From Clostridiales bacterium (GTDB lineage: Bacteria; Bacillota; Clostridia; Oscillospirales; Acutalibacteraceae), in the NCBI GenBank assembly GCA_022791355.1, contig JAAVYX010000222.1, forward strand, positions 1 to 21,363: a stretch of DNA of 21,363 bases. The letters are read 5' to 3'. Numbering within the stretch: position 1 is the stretch's first letter; the number at the start of each line of letters is the position of its first letter. The position numbers and the translations under genes are program-made. Positions 12,663 through 19,573 of the stretch are shown piece after piece. The notes beneath the pieces were generated by a model. It was not told the origin of the DNA, did not search any database, and saw only the letters and a list, made by a program, of their open reading frames with translations.

Positions 12663-14801
12663 ATGATGCGCAAAAGAAAAGGTAAGAGATTTTTGTCCCT
12701 GCTGCTGTCTTTGCTCTTGCTGGCGGGTCTGATTCCGGCGGAGGGAATACCGGCACAGGCAGAGACGGGATACATACATTATGAGCTCAACCGGGAGAGC
12801 CGTACAGCCCGGATTACAGGCTATACCGGTACGGCATCTTTGCTGGAGATTCCCAGTGAAATTGACGGCTGTAAGGTTACCGAGATTGGATGGCGGGCAT
12901 TTTATGAATGCGCTTCTTTGAAAGAGGTTATGATCCCGGATGGTGTAACCAGTATTGAGAGCTGCGCATTTATGGATTGCGGTTCACTTTCTGCGATTTC
13001 TATACCCAACGGTGTAACCAGTATCGGAATGGGTGCGTTTATGGGCTGCGGCTCCTTAACCGAGATGGTGATTCCGGATGGCGTAACTAGTATTGAGGCC
13101 AGCACATTTTCGGACTGCACGTCACTGTCCAGGGTCGCCCTTCCCAAACGTTTGACGAATATGGGAGAGCGTGCGTTTGCTTCCTGTACCTCGTTAACCC
13201 GGATTACCATTCCAGACAGCGTGACCAGTATAGGGATGGGGGCATTTCATAGCTGTGGCTTGCTCGATAAGATCGTCATACCGGATGGCGTGACTCGTTT
13301 GGAAGACGCCGTATTTTATGGCTGTGACTCTCTGTCGGAGGTTATCCTTCCAGAGAGCATGACCAGCATAGGAGCACTTGTATTTTGTAATTGTGTTTCC
13401 CTTGATGAGCTTTTACTTCCAAACGGCGTGACCGATATAGGAGATGGCGCCTTTTCCAGCTGCGTTTCACTGTCTGCAATCATTCTACCGGATGGCCTAA
13501 CCCGTATAGCAAACGGTATATTTTCCGGCTGCGGCTCTCTTGATGGGATTATAATCCCGGATAGTGTGACAAGTATAGAATCACATGCGTTTTCCGGCTG
13601 TAAATCTCTGTCTGAGATGGTGATTCCGGACGGAGTGACGGCGATTGAAAGCAATACGTTTTCCGGGTGCGCTTCTCTTACTTCGATTGTCGTCCCAGCC
13701 GGAGTGACCAGGATTGAGGATGATGCGTTTTCCGGCTGCTCTTTGCTTTCCAGAGTCGCGCTTCCCGACGGCTTGATCAGTATCGGGTGGGATGCATTTT
13801 CTACTTGTGCATCGCTTGGCGAAATCGACCTCCCATCCAGCGTGGCCGTAGTAGGCGGACGCGCCTTTTCCGGCTGTGAATCTCTGACCGATATGACCAT
13901 CCCGGCCGGCGTTGATTGGATGGAAACCTCCACATTTGAAGGTTGTAAACGGCTGGTTCATGTCGAACTTCCCGATGGCCTGCGCATGATTGGAGAATCT
14001 GCCTTTGCGGACTGTCGGTCACTGACCGAAATAGAGCTCCCGGACAGCGTAATCGGTATTAACAGAGATGCGTTTTATAATTGCACTGCGCTTTCCGGCG
14101 TCACCATTCCCCATGGTGTACGGACAATAGAAGAAAGGGCTTTTGGATATAGCGGAGATGATTGTCATAAAATCGAAGACTTTACCATAACAGGCTATTC
14201 GGGTACGGCGGCGGAAGCCTATGCCAGGAAAAATAGTTTTCTATTTGTGGCGCTTACATTAGAGTTAAAACAGCTTTCTGATCCAGATACCGATATCACG
14301 GTTACCGAAATCCAGCCCAACGTCCTCCCGGCTGGCGTACGTCTGCGGGTCGGTCTGGTCCTTCAGCCAGAAGGTGGGAAGGCTTATGATATTTCTTTGA
14401 CGACCGAAAACGGTGCGGATATTCAGCCCGCAGGGATGGTACAGGTCGCCTTACCTGTTCCGGACGGCGTGGAGGGGAAACGCTGCAAGGTCTATCGTGT
14501 AGAAGCCGATGGAAGCCCAACCGACATGCAGGCGGTTTACAAGGAGGGATATCTTACCTTCTTCACCGATCATTTCAGCATTTACGCCATCGTGGAGCTG
14601 GATTTCATACCCGGCGACCTGGACGGCGACGGTTCGGTGACCATCCAGGACGTGATGGAGGCCTGCAAGGTGCTGGCCCGTCAGTCGGCCGGCAAGGCCC
14701 CCACGGCCGAGGAAATGAGCCGCGGCAATCTGGACGGGGACAACGCCTTTACCATCAGCGATATCATGGAGATTTGTAAGCTTTTAGCCAGACAGTCTTA
14801 A
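12663..14801 (+). CDS. Exported BspA-type leucine-rich repeat protein with C-terminal dockerin
   Basis: The 712-residue protein begins with a basic N-terminus and hydrophobic signal peptide, cleaved near AQA (about residue 33). Eighteen LRR_5 units of 23 residues follow (about 70-490) with the consensus AFxxCxSLxxVxIPDGVTxI; a nineteenth is degenerate and ends in TAAEAYARKNSF. A linker beta domain (about 545-645, ending FTDHFSIYAIVELD) and a type I dockerin (650-712, loops DLDGDGSVTIQD and NLDGDNAFTISD) complete it. BspA-like LRR proteins are usually surface or secreted and bind host or bacterial partners. The dockerin nearly matches that of the large SGNH protein. The start at 12663 follows AAGGAGAG; a perfect TTGACA lies at 12579-12584, but I find no matching -10. 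Codon use and GC change at the dockerin, suggesting a graft. Confidence 0.9.
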   Translation: MMRKRKGKRFLSLLLSLLLLAGLIPAEGIPAQAETGYIHYELNRESRTARITGYTGTASLLEIPSEIDGCKVTEIGWRAFYECASLKEVMIPDGVTSIESCAFMDCGSLSAISIPNGVTSIGMGAFMGCGSLTEMVIPDGVTSIEASTFSDCTSLSRVALPKRLTNMGERAFASCTSLTRITIPDSVTSIGMGAFHSCGLLDKIVIPDGVTRLEDAVFYGCDSLSEVILPESMTSIGALVFCNCVSLDELLLPNGVTDIGDGAFSSCVSLSAIILPDGLTRIANGIFSGCGSLDGIIIPDSVTSIESHAFSGCKSLSEMVIPDGVTAIESNTFSGCASLTSIVVPAGVTRIEDDAFSGCSLLSRVALPDGLISIGWDAFSTCASLGEIDLPSSVAVVGGRAFSGCESLTDMTIPAGVDWMETSTFEGCKRLVHVELPDGLRMIGESAFADCRSLTEIELPDSVIGINRDAFYNCTALSGVTIPHGVRTIEERAFGYSGDDCHKIEDFTITGYSGTAAEAYARKNSFLFVALTLELKQLSDPDTDITVTEIQPNVLPAGVRLRVGLVLQPEGGKAYDISLTTENGADIQPAGMVQVALPVPDGVEGKRCKVYRVEADGSPTDMQAVYKEGYLTFFTDHFSIYAIVELDFIPGDLDGDGSVTIQDVMEACKVLARQSAGKAPTAEEMSRGNLDGDNAFTISDIMEICKLLARQS
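12870..14135 (+). repeat. 69-bp tandem LRR-coding repeats
   Basis: Eighteen in-frame units of 69 bp encode the BspA-type repeats. The most constant words code for IPDGVTSI and for AF-GC-SL. DNA divergence between units is high, so this is an old array kept at protein level rather than a recent minisatellite. Confidence 0.8.
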
Positions 14802-14806
14802 CGATA

Positions 14807-14840
14807 AAGACCCGCGCTCTTCTGTGAGAGCGCGGGTCTT
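14807..14840. terminator. Shared bidirectional terminator
   Basis: AGACCCGCGCTCT (14808-14820) pairs perfectly with AGAGCGCGGGTCT (14827-14839), loop 6 nt, extended by A/T at each end. It lies between the convergent LRR-dockerin gene and the GerA-family gene, so it can end both. Confidence 0.85.
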
Positions 14841-14852
14841 GCATTTATGGTT

Positions 14853-16265
14853 TTATTTGCCCGTCTGTTTGGGCAGACGGCGGCGGGCGAACCGGTCTAA
14901 AAGAGCCTTGCCATGGAAGGGAATAAGGGGATATAAATAGCTTTTCCCCGAAATGGTACGGTTGCAGGCCAGCAGCAAAAACACCAGCACCATGCCGGCG
15001 ATAAAGCCCCAAAGACGGAGGACCGCTGTGAAAACCAGCAGGATGATCCGCAGAAATTTGAGGGCGTAACCCAGCTCCAGGCTGGGCTGAGAGTAGTTGG
15101 CGATGGCCACAAAGGCCATGTAGAGCAGGGCCTCGGCGTTGAACCAGCCCGACTGCACGGCGAAGTCTCCCACCACGATGGCGGCAATGACACTCAAAGA
15201 GGTGGACAGGGTGGTAGGGGTATTGACCGAGGCCAGCCGCAGACCGTCGATAGCCAGCTCCAGAATCAAAAGCTGCCACAGGATGGGGACGTTGACGGGC
15301 TCGTCGATGAGGATGAATTGCAGCCAGGGGGGGACCAGATGGGGACTTTGCAGAAAAAGCAGCCAAAGGGGGGTTAAAATCAGGGTGACCAGAGTAACGA
15401 GATAGCGAGACAGGCGCAGATAGGTGCCGGTGATGGGCGGAAAGTAATAATCGTCGGCCTCCTCCATAACGTCGAAAATACTGGTGGGCAGGATGACGGC
15501 CGAGGGGGAGTTGTCCACCAGGATGACAATGTTTCCCTCCAGCACCGAGGCGGCGGCCGTGTCGGGCCGTTCAGTGTATTTGAATTTGGGAAAGGGATTG
15601 TACCAGCGGTGCCGGTAGATGGCCTCGGCCAGGCTCTGCTGGGACATGGTGAGGGATTCCACCTGCACCGACTGTATCTTGTTGCAGATGCCCTGCAGCA
15701 GCTTGCGGTCCACTTTATCGTCCATATAGCAGACCACCACATCGGTCTTGGAACGGCTGCCGACGGTAAAAATCCGCATGGTCAGATTGGGGTCCCGTAC
15801 CCGGCGGCGGATGAGGGCGGTGTTCATCACTAGGGTTTCCACAAACCCGTCTCTGGCCCCCCGCAGCACCTTGTCCTTTTCCGGCTCGGCCGTTTCGCGA
15901 GCGGGATAGGTGCGCACATCCAGGGTAATGACCGCCTCGTAGCCGTCGATGAGCAGCAGCAGAATGCCCGACAGGACGTCGGCGCAGATTTTTTTGGGAT
16001 CGTCCTCCACGGCCGCCTCTACATAGGGAACCCTTTTTTTCATAAAGGCTTCGGCGTCCTGTAAATCGTCGAAGTTTTCCACAGCGTAGAAAAACTCCAG
16101 GATTTTTTCCATTACCTCGTCCTTGACCAGGCCGTCGATAAAGAAAAGACTGGCGCGCCGTCCGCCGATGTCGATGGGCCTGTCGATGAGATCAAAGCTC
16201 TCCTCCGCGCGGAGCAGGCCGCACAGCAGCCGGTGGGATTCGGTATAGTCCTTTGGCAATGCCAT
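14853..16265 (-). CDS. GerA-family spore germination protein, SpoVAF-like
   Basis: The 470-residue protein matches the GerA receptor A-subunit/SpoVAF group: N-terminal soluble part with IGGRRASLFFIDGLVKDEVM and KILEFF, middle part with LIDGYEAVITLDVRTYPARE, then RRRVRDPNLTM and ILVDNSPSAVILPTSIFD. It ends with several membrane segments (about 285-306, 328-345, 355-372, 404-436). These proteins sit in the spore inner membrane and take part in nutrient sensing or calcium-dipicolinate release. The FFIDGLVKDEVMEK block fits SpoVAF best. It stands alone, without gerB/gerC or spoVA neighbours. The ATG at 16265 is chosen because GGAGG (complement of 16273-16277) is 7 nt away; an ATG at 16283 lies within the likely promoter start region. 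A candidate sigma-G promoter precedes it. Confidence 0.88.
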   Translation of the reverse strand: MALPKDYTESHRLLCGLLRAEESFDLIDRPIDIGGRRASLFFIDGLVKDEVMEKILEFFYAVENFDDLQDAEAFMKKRVPYVEAAVEDDPKKICADVLSGILLLLIDGYEAVITLDVRTYPARETAEPEKDKVLRGARDGFVETLVMNTALIRRRVRDPNLTMRIFTVGSRSKTDVVVCYMDDKVDRKLLQGICNKIQSVQVESLTMSQQSLAEAIYRHRWYNPFPKFKYTERPDTAAASVLEGNIVILVDNSPSAVILPTSIFDVMEEADDYYFPPITGTYLRLSRYLVTLVTLILTPLWLLFLQSPHLVPPWLQFILIDEPVNVPILWQLLILELAIDGLRLASVNTPTTLSTSLSVIAAIVVGDFAVQSGWFNAEALLYMAFVAIANYSQPSLELGYALKFLRIILLVFTAVLRLWGFIAGMVLVFLLLACNRTISGKSYLYPLIPFHGKALLDRFARRRLPKQTGK

Positions 16266-16287
16266 GGCGTCGCCTCCATTCATCAGC

Positions 16288-16317
16288 TAGTATGACCCGA
16301 GGCGGCCGCTTTATGTT
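16288..16317 (-). promoter_or_regulatory. Candidate sigma-G (forespore) promoter of the GerA-family gene
   Basis: On the minus strand CATACTA (complement of 16288-16294), the classical sigma-G -10, is preceded after 17 bp by AACATA (complement of 16312-16317), matching 4 of 6 positions of TGMATA. Initiation near 16281 would leave a short leader with the GGAGG site. No comparable sigma-A promoter is seen. Confidence 0.6.
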
Positions 16318-16509
16318 GTGTTGGCGTAATATCGATTGGAACCGGGCGAATGGACGAAGAGATAAAAGGCAGCTTTAAGGGGCTTTTTTGCGGGGGATAC
16401 AGAGAATTGCAAAAGCCGGAAGATAAACAAAACGCCCGAATAAAAGTCAGACGTTTAAGGCCGGTGCGAAACGGCTCATAAAATCGTTTCAAAAAGCCGA
16501 AATAAAATA

Positions 16510-16535
16510 AACGCCCGGCTATTTAGCCGGGTGTT
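16510..16535 (-). terminator. Second terminator hairpin downstream of tRNA-Val
   Basis: AACGCCCGGCT (16510-16520) pairs with AGCCGGGTGTT (16525-16535), one G-T pair, loop ATTT. On the minus strand it is followed by a T-rich stretch (complement of 16501-16510). It is the duplicate of the hairpin at 16588-16617. Confidence 0.7.
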
Positions 16536-16587
16536 GAAAGCCGATACGAAAAGCCCATTAGGATGATTTTAGAAAGACAAAGCAAAA

Positions 16588-16617
16588 AATACGACCGGCT
16601 ATTCAGCCGGTCGTATT
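16588..16617 (-). terminator. Terminator of tRNA-Val
   Basis: AATACGACCGGCT (16588-16600) pairs perfectly with AGCCGGTCGTATT (16605-16617), loop ATTC. On the minus strand it runs into six T (complement of 16584-16589). The stem begins at the A of the tRNA's CCA end. Confidence 0.9.
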
Positions 16618-16693
16618 GGTGGAGACAACTGGGCTCGAACCAGTGACCTCCTGCGTGTGAAGCAGGCACTCTGACCAGCTGAGCTATGCCTCC
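16617..16693 (-). tRNA. tRNA-Val, anticodon CAC
   Basis: On the minus strand the acceptor GGAGGCA (ending at 16693) pairs with TGTCTCC, with discriminator A (16620) and a genome-encoded CCA (16617-16619). The D arm has AGCTCAGCTGGTCAGAG, the anticodon arm is CCTGC-TTCACAC-GCAGG with CAC at the anticodon position (reads GTG, Val), and the T arm has CTGGTTCGAGCCCAG. All four stems close. It is a single tRNA gene with its own promoter upstream and terminator downstream. Confidence 0.96.
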
Positions 16694-16732
16694 AGTTCTC
16701 AAGCTGCGCTGCCAGCGCATCGAACAAATGAT

Positions 16733-16761
16733 ATTATAGCGTCTTCCAGCCGTTTTGTCTA
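16733..16761 (-). promoter_or_regulatory. Promoter of tRNA-Val
   Basis: On the minus strand TAGACA (complement of 16756-16761), a 17-bp spacer and a perfect TATAAT (complement of 16733-16738) lie about 40 nt upstream of the mature tRNA 5' end. Confidence 0.8.
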
Positions 16762-16924
16762 GTCCTATTTTGCAGAAAACGCAAATTTTTCGGCCGTTCG
16801 GTATGAATGGGGCGGACCGGCGGCTTGCGCGGCTGGACAAGACATGGTATGATACCAAAGACGCAGATATTGCGTAATTGATTGTTGGCTGGACGGGCAG
16901 GCTGCTCACCGGTTCAAAAACAAA

Positions 16925-17080
16925 TGCATAGACTTTCATTTGGCCCATCCGGGCGAATGGCCGAATCCATTCTCCCGCAGCGGGAATGCCTGAAGAAGGT
17001 TTGGCCGACGGCCCAAATCGGTGCGCCGGTGCGGAATACAAAAGGGCCTTGCAAAAATACACGCGATGCGTGCAGGAGGA
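16925..17080 (+). repeat. Interspersed intergenic repeat family A, copy 2
   Basis: This copy matches copy 1 (minus strand, 985-1150) over about 150 bp in the same block order. It has GGCCCATCCGGGCGAATGG, TCCCGCAGCGGGA, GGTTTGGCC, AAAGGGCCTTGCAAAAAT and ACGCGATGCGTGC. It ends at the AGGAGGA that serves as ribosome site of the HAD gene, in the same direction as that gene. Small frames translate through it but lack gene features. Confidence 0.7.
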
Positions 17081-17090
17081 ATGACGGAAT

Positions 17091-17852
17091 ATGGTTTTGG
17101 GCAGCGATTACGACGGAACCCTGTGCCGGAACGGCCGGGTCAGCGAGGAGGACATAGCGGCCATTCGCCGCTGGCAGGCGGCCGGTCACGCCTTTGGTGT
17201 CATCAGCGGCCGGGGATACGCCTCGCTTTACCACGAGGTGGCGGTGCGCAATCATGTGCCCTACGATTTTCTCATCGGCAACAACGGCTGCGTAATTTAT
17301 GACGAGACGGGCAATCTGTTAGCCAATCTGGCCGGGGAGGGCGCGGTGCTGAAAAGCGTCGTACCGGCCATTATAGAAGCGGGGGGCTATCACGCCTGCA
17401 TTTCCCTGCCGGAGGAACGGATCATGGTGGAGTATCCCGGCGCGGTTGACCGGGATGACGTCGACCGGGTCATATTGCCGGAGGAGGTGGAAGGCATCCG
17501 TCTGTTCAACCAGATCGATACCCGCCTGCCGACGGAGGAAGCCGCCGCCGGCTTCGCGGCCATGATTAACGGGAAATACGGCGGCGCGATTACCGCCTAC
17601 CAGAACGGCGTATGCGTGGATATGGTGCCCCCAGGCGTCAGCAAGCCGGAGGGCTTTTCCAAGTATTTGCAGCTGCGGGGACTGGACCCTTCCCGGGGCG
17701 TTACGGTGGGGGACAACTACAATGATATCGGTATGCTGGAGGCCTTCGGCGGTTTTGCAGTGGCGTCCGCGTCGGAGGAGATCAAAAGCAGGGTGGGCAG
17801 AGTCTGCGCGTCCATAGCCGATTTGATCGACCGGAAGCTGGGGGGGGAATAG
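17091..17852 (+). CDS. HAD-superfamily Cof-type phosphatase
   Basis: The 253-residue protein has HAD motif I SDYDGTL (nucleophile Asp6, acid Asp8), motif II GVISGRGY, and motif IV VGDNYNDIGML (Asp208, Asp212). The C2 cap domain between motifs II and III marks the Cof/YkrA-YidA group. These cytoplasmic Mg-dependent enzymes dephosphorylate sugar phosphates, flavin or cofactor phosphates; the substrate is not predictable. The Lys of motif III is in SKPEGF (about residue 186). The ATG at 17091 has AGGAGGA ending 10 nt upstream, slightly long. A possible promoter is TTGCGC (16825-16830), 17 bp, TATGAT (16848-16853), whose -10 lies in the palindrome GGTATGATACC (16846-16856). The leader would contain the whole repeat A copy. 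Confidence 0.9.
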   Translation: MVLGSDYDGTLCRNGRVSEEDIAAIRRWQAAGHAFGVISGRGYASLYHEVAVRNHVPYDFLIGNNGCVIYDETGNLLANLAGEGAVLKSVVPAIIEAGGYHACISLPEERIMVEYPGAVDRDDVDRVILPEEVEGIRLFNQIDTRLPTEEAAAGFAAMINGKYGGAITAYQNGVCVDMVPPGVSKPEGFSKYLQLRGLDPSRGVTVGDNYNDIGMLEAFGGFAVASASEEIKSRVGRVCASIADLIDRKLGGE

Positions 17853-17874
17853 GAGCGGTCTGAAGCGTTCTGCC

Positions 17875-17911
17875 GATTTGACTGTTTTTCGCGCTTCAAA
17901 ACAGTCGAATC
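17875..17911 (+). terminator. Hairpin after the HAD gene
   Basis: GACTGTTTT (17880-17888) pairs perfectly with AAAACAGTC (17898-17906). With one mismatch the stem extends to GATT/AATC outside. There is no T-run on the plus strand, so terminator function is uncertain. Confidence 0.45.
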
Positions 17912-18029
17912 TCCCCTCAAAATGTACGAATGCTTTGATAAACAAGGATACCGTCTGTCTTGGACTAGTAGGCCCAATAGTTGTCCAAAGGGCGGCAAAA
18001 TGGCGGTTATTAAGGAACTAGCAGCTTTT

Positions 18030-18165
18030 CGAATTTGACGGGCGGCTATAAGGCTGCCTATGGCCTCGCCAGTTCGTATTCTGACTCGTCGCTGGGGTTC
18101 GGCGTTTTATGGGAGAAAATCCACGCCGACTATGCGGGCCGTGCTTTAGGACGGCCCGCATAGCC
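18030..18165 (+). repeat. Interspersed intergenic repeat family B, copy 1
   Basis: The block about 18067-18130 (CGTCGCTGG, then TATGGGAGAAAATCCACGC and CGAC) aligns with 20457-20525 (TGCCGCTGG, then TATGGGTGAAAATCCATGC and AGAC). Conceptual translations match too (SLGFGVLWEKIHAD against SLGLVWVKIHAD). It is followed by a strong hairpin, 18131-18142 with 18151-18162 (TATGCGGGCCGT/ACGGCCCGCATA). The preceding part shares TTTGACGGGCGG with copy 2. The remainder of the 17853-18306 gap shows nothing recognisable. Confidence 0.6.
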
Positions 18166-18306
18166 GGGCGTAGTTGCCGGCCGCACCAGGATCAGGCGGC
18201 CTGCGGCGATTTTTGCCCTGTACAGCCCTATTCTCCCTTGGAGGGAAATGGTACCATACTAATGGCGAAGTATTTGGAAATGCTATGGGAAAAAGGAGGT
18301 ATCATC

Positions 18307-19263
18307 ATGAAGGCGGACAATCGGAAGGTAGTGCTCATCGGAACCGGTATGGTAGGCATGAGCTATGCCTACGCCATGCTCAACCAGAACGCCTGCGACG
18401 AGCTGGCGCTTATTGACATAAACAGGGAGCGGGCCATGGGAGAGGCCATGGACTTGAACCACGGCCTGGCCTTTTCGGGGGCCAGGATGAAAATCTACGC
18501 CGGGGATTATAAGGACTGCGCCAACGCGGACGTCGTGGTCATATGCGCCGGCGTGGCCCAGAAGCCGGACGAATCCCGTCTGGCCCTTTTGCAGCGCAAC
18601 GCCGAGGTTTTCCGGTCTATCGTGGACCCGGTGACCGAGTCGGGCTTCAACGGCATCTTCTTAGTGGCCACCAATCCGGTGGATATTATGACCCGGGTGA
18701 CCTGCGCCTTGTCCGGCTTCAATCCCAGGCGGGTGTTGGGCACCGGCACCGCCCTGGACACCGCCCGCCTGCGTTACCTTTTGGGCGAATACTTCGGGGT
18801 GGACCCCCGGAATATGCACGCCTACGTTATGGGCGAGCATGGGGACAGCGAGTTTGTCCCCTGGTCGCAGGCCATGATCGCCACCAAGCCAGTGCTGGAG
18901 CTCTGCGAGCAGTCCGGCAGCCGGTACTGCGGTCAGGAGCTGGAGCGCATCTCCACCCAGGTGCGGGAGGCCGCCCAGAAGATCATCAAGGCGAAAAACG
19001 CAACCTATTACGGTATCGGCATGGCCATGGTACGTATTACCAAGGCCGTTTTAGGCGACGAGAGCAGCGTCCTCACCGTTTCGGCCATGCTGCGCGGCGA
19101 ATACGGGCAGACCGGCGTGTTCGCGGGCGTCCCCTGCATCGTAGGACGTAACGGGGTGCGGCGGGTGCTTTCCCTTTCCTTAAACGAGGAGGAGCAGGAC
19201 AAATTCCAGGCCTCTTGCGACACCCTGCGGCAAAGCTACGACGGACTGAAGCTGGGCAGATAA
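18307..19263 (+). CDS. ldh: L-lactate dehydrogenase
   Basis: The 318-residue enzyme reduces pyruvate to L-lactate with NADH, recycling NAD+ in fermentation. It has the Rossmann motif IGTGMVGMSYAYA, the specificity residue Gln85 in AGVAQKP (Gln marks lactate rather than malate dehydrogenase), the mobile-loop Arg91 in DESRLALL, and the active-site His178 in GEHGDSE. The RLRYLLGEYFGVDPRNMHAY stretch keeps the Arg and His that bind fructose-1,6-bisphosphate in Bacillus-type enzymes, so allosteric activation is likely. The ATG at 18307 is chosen because AAAGGAGG is 7 nt upstream and the longer frame from 18109 lies inside repeat B. It is monocistronic, with a terminator after it. I see no clear promoter or Rex site. 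Confidence 0.95.
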   Translation: MKADNRKVVLIGTGMVGMSYAYAMLNQNACDELALIDINRERAMGEAMDLNHGLAFSGARMKIYAGDYKDCANADVVVICAGVAQKPDESRLALLQRNAEVFRSIVDPVTESGFNGIFLVATNPVDIMTRVTCALSGFNPRRVLGTGTALDTARLRYLLGEYFGVDPRNMHAYVMGEHGDSEFVPWSQAMIATKPVLELCEQSGSRYCGQELERISTQVREAAQKIIKAKNATYYGIGMAMVRITKAVLGDESSVLTVSAMLRGEYGQTGVFAGVPCIVGRNGVRRVLSLSLNEEEQDKFQASCDTLRQSYDGLKLGR

Positions 19264-19456
19264 AAACCACACGGCTTGACCGTCCGATACGCCGCCGCCC
19301 GGCATGATCCATGCTTCTGGCTTGGGGCATGCCCCATTTCCGTGTGCTGCTGTGTTCACGGACTTCCGGATGTTCTCAGATGTTCCCGGGACATTTCCAT
19401 CGTTCCTCCGGCGTTCTCGAAGGTTTCCAGACCTTATCCGTCCTTTCCCCGGCGTT

Positions 19457-19488
19457 CCCCGGCGGCCTATGCCGCCGGGGATTTTTTT
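19457..19488 (+). terminator. Terminator of the lactate dehydrogenase gene
   Basis: CCCCGGCGGC (19457-19466) pairs perfectly with GCCGCCGGGG (19471-19480), loop CTAT, followed by seven T (19482-19488). It lies about 190 nt after the stop. The gap between holds no recognisable gene; it is rich in TTCC repeats (about 19340-19450). Confidence 0.9.
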
Positions 19489-19508
19489 GTGAGGAATGGA
19501 AAGTTTAC

Positions 19509-19537
19509 TTGACATGCGCTTTTGGGTATGCTATATT
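19509..19537 (+). promoter_or_regulatory. Strong sigma-A promoter of the XRE/membrane protein pair
   Basis: A perfect TTGACA (19509-19514), a 17-bp spacer and TATATT (19532-19537) form a near-consensus promoter. The word GAATGGAAAG occurs just before the -35 and again just after the -10, and a 12-bp palindrome follows. Confidence 0.9.
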
Positions 19538-19545
19538 GTGAATGG

Positions 19546-19557
19546 AAAGCTAGCTTT
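19546..19557. promoter_or_regulatory. Palindromic operator candidate AAAGCTAGCTTT
   Basis: A perfect 12-bp palindrome lies 8 bp after the -10, across or just after the transcription start. This is a typical place for a repressor site, and the next gene encodes an XRE regulator, so self-repression is a reasonable inference. Confidence 0.5.
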
Positions 19558-19573
19558 ACATTTTGTAGGCGAG

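Larger units (their letters stand above)
16380..16617 (-). repeat. Three degenerate tandem ~80-bp copies of the tRNA 3' flank and terminator
   Basis: Unit C (about 16531-16617) and unit B (about 16453-16535) align along their length: GTTGAAAGCCGATACGAAAAG against GTTTAAGGCCGGTGCGAAACG, both ending in a CCGGCTATT-CAGCCGG / CCGGCTATT-TAGCCGG hairpin. Unit A (about 16380-16455) keeps TTGCAAAAGCCGGAAGATAA and AAACGCCCG, matching unit B's TTTCAAAAAGCCGAAATAAA, but its hairpin is decayed. The tRNA itself is not repeated. Confidence 0.7.

Noticed and set aside
12870..14135. Regular 69-bp repeats considered as a CRISPR or minisatellite array
   Set aside because: Units are contiguous, in frame and diverged at DNA level while protein consensus is kept; there are no spacers. 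They are LRR codons.
16617..16693. tRNA-Val as an integration site for a mobile element
   Set aside because: No integrase or second copy of the tRNA 3' end is seen within the window; the flanking similarity concerns the terminator region only.
16882..17157. 91-codon open frame in front of the HAD gene
   Set aside because: It lies in repeat family A, and the corresponding frame in the other copy is on the opposite relative orientation and differs at both ends. No ribosome site.
18251..18261. CATACTA upstream of the lactate dehydrogenase gene as a sigma-G promoter
   Set aside because: No suitable -35 lies 17-18 bp upstream, and a fermentative enzyme would not be expected to be forespore-specific.
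18109..18306. N-terminal extension of lactate dehydrogenase to 18109
   Set aside because: The extension lies in repeat B and an intergenic hairpin; a strong ribosome site and the family's usual start are at 18307.
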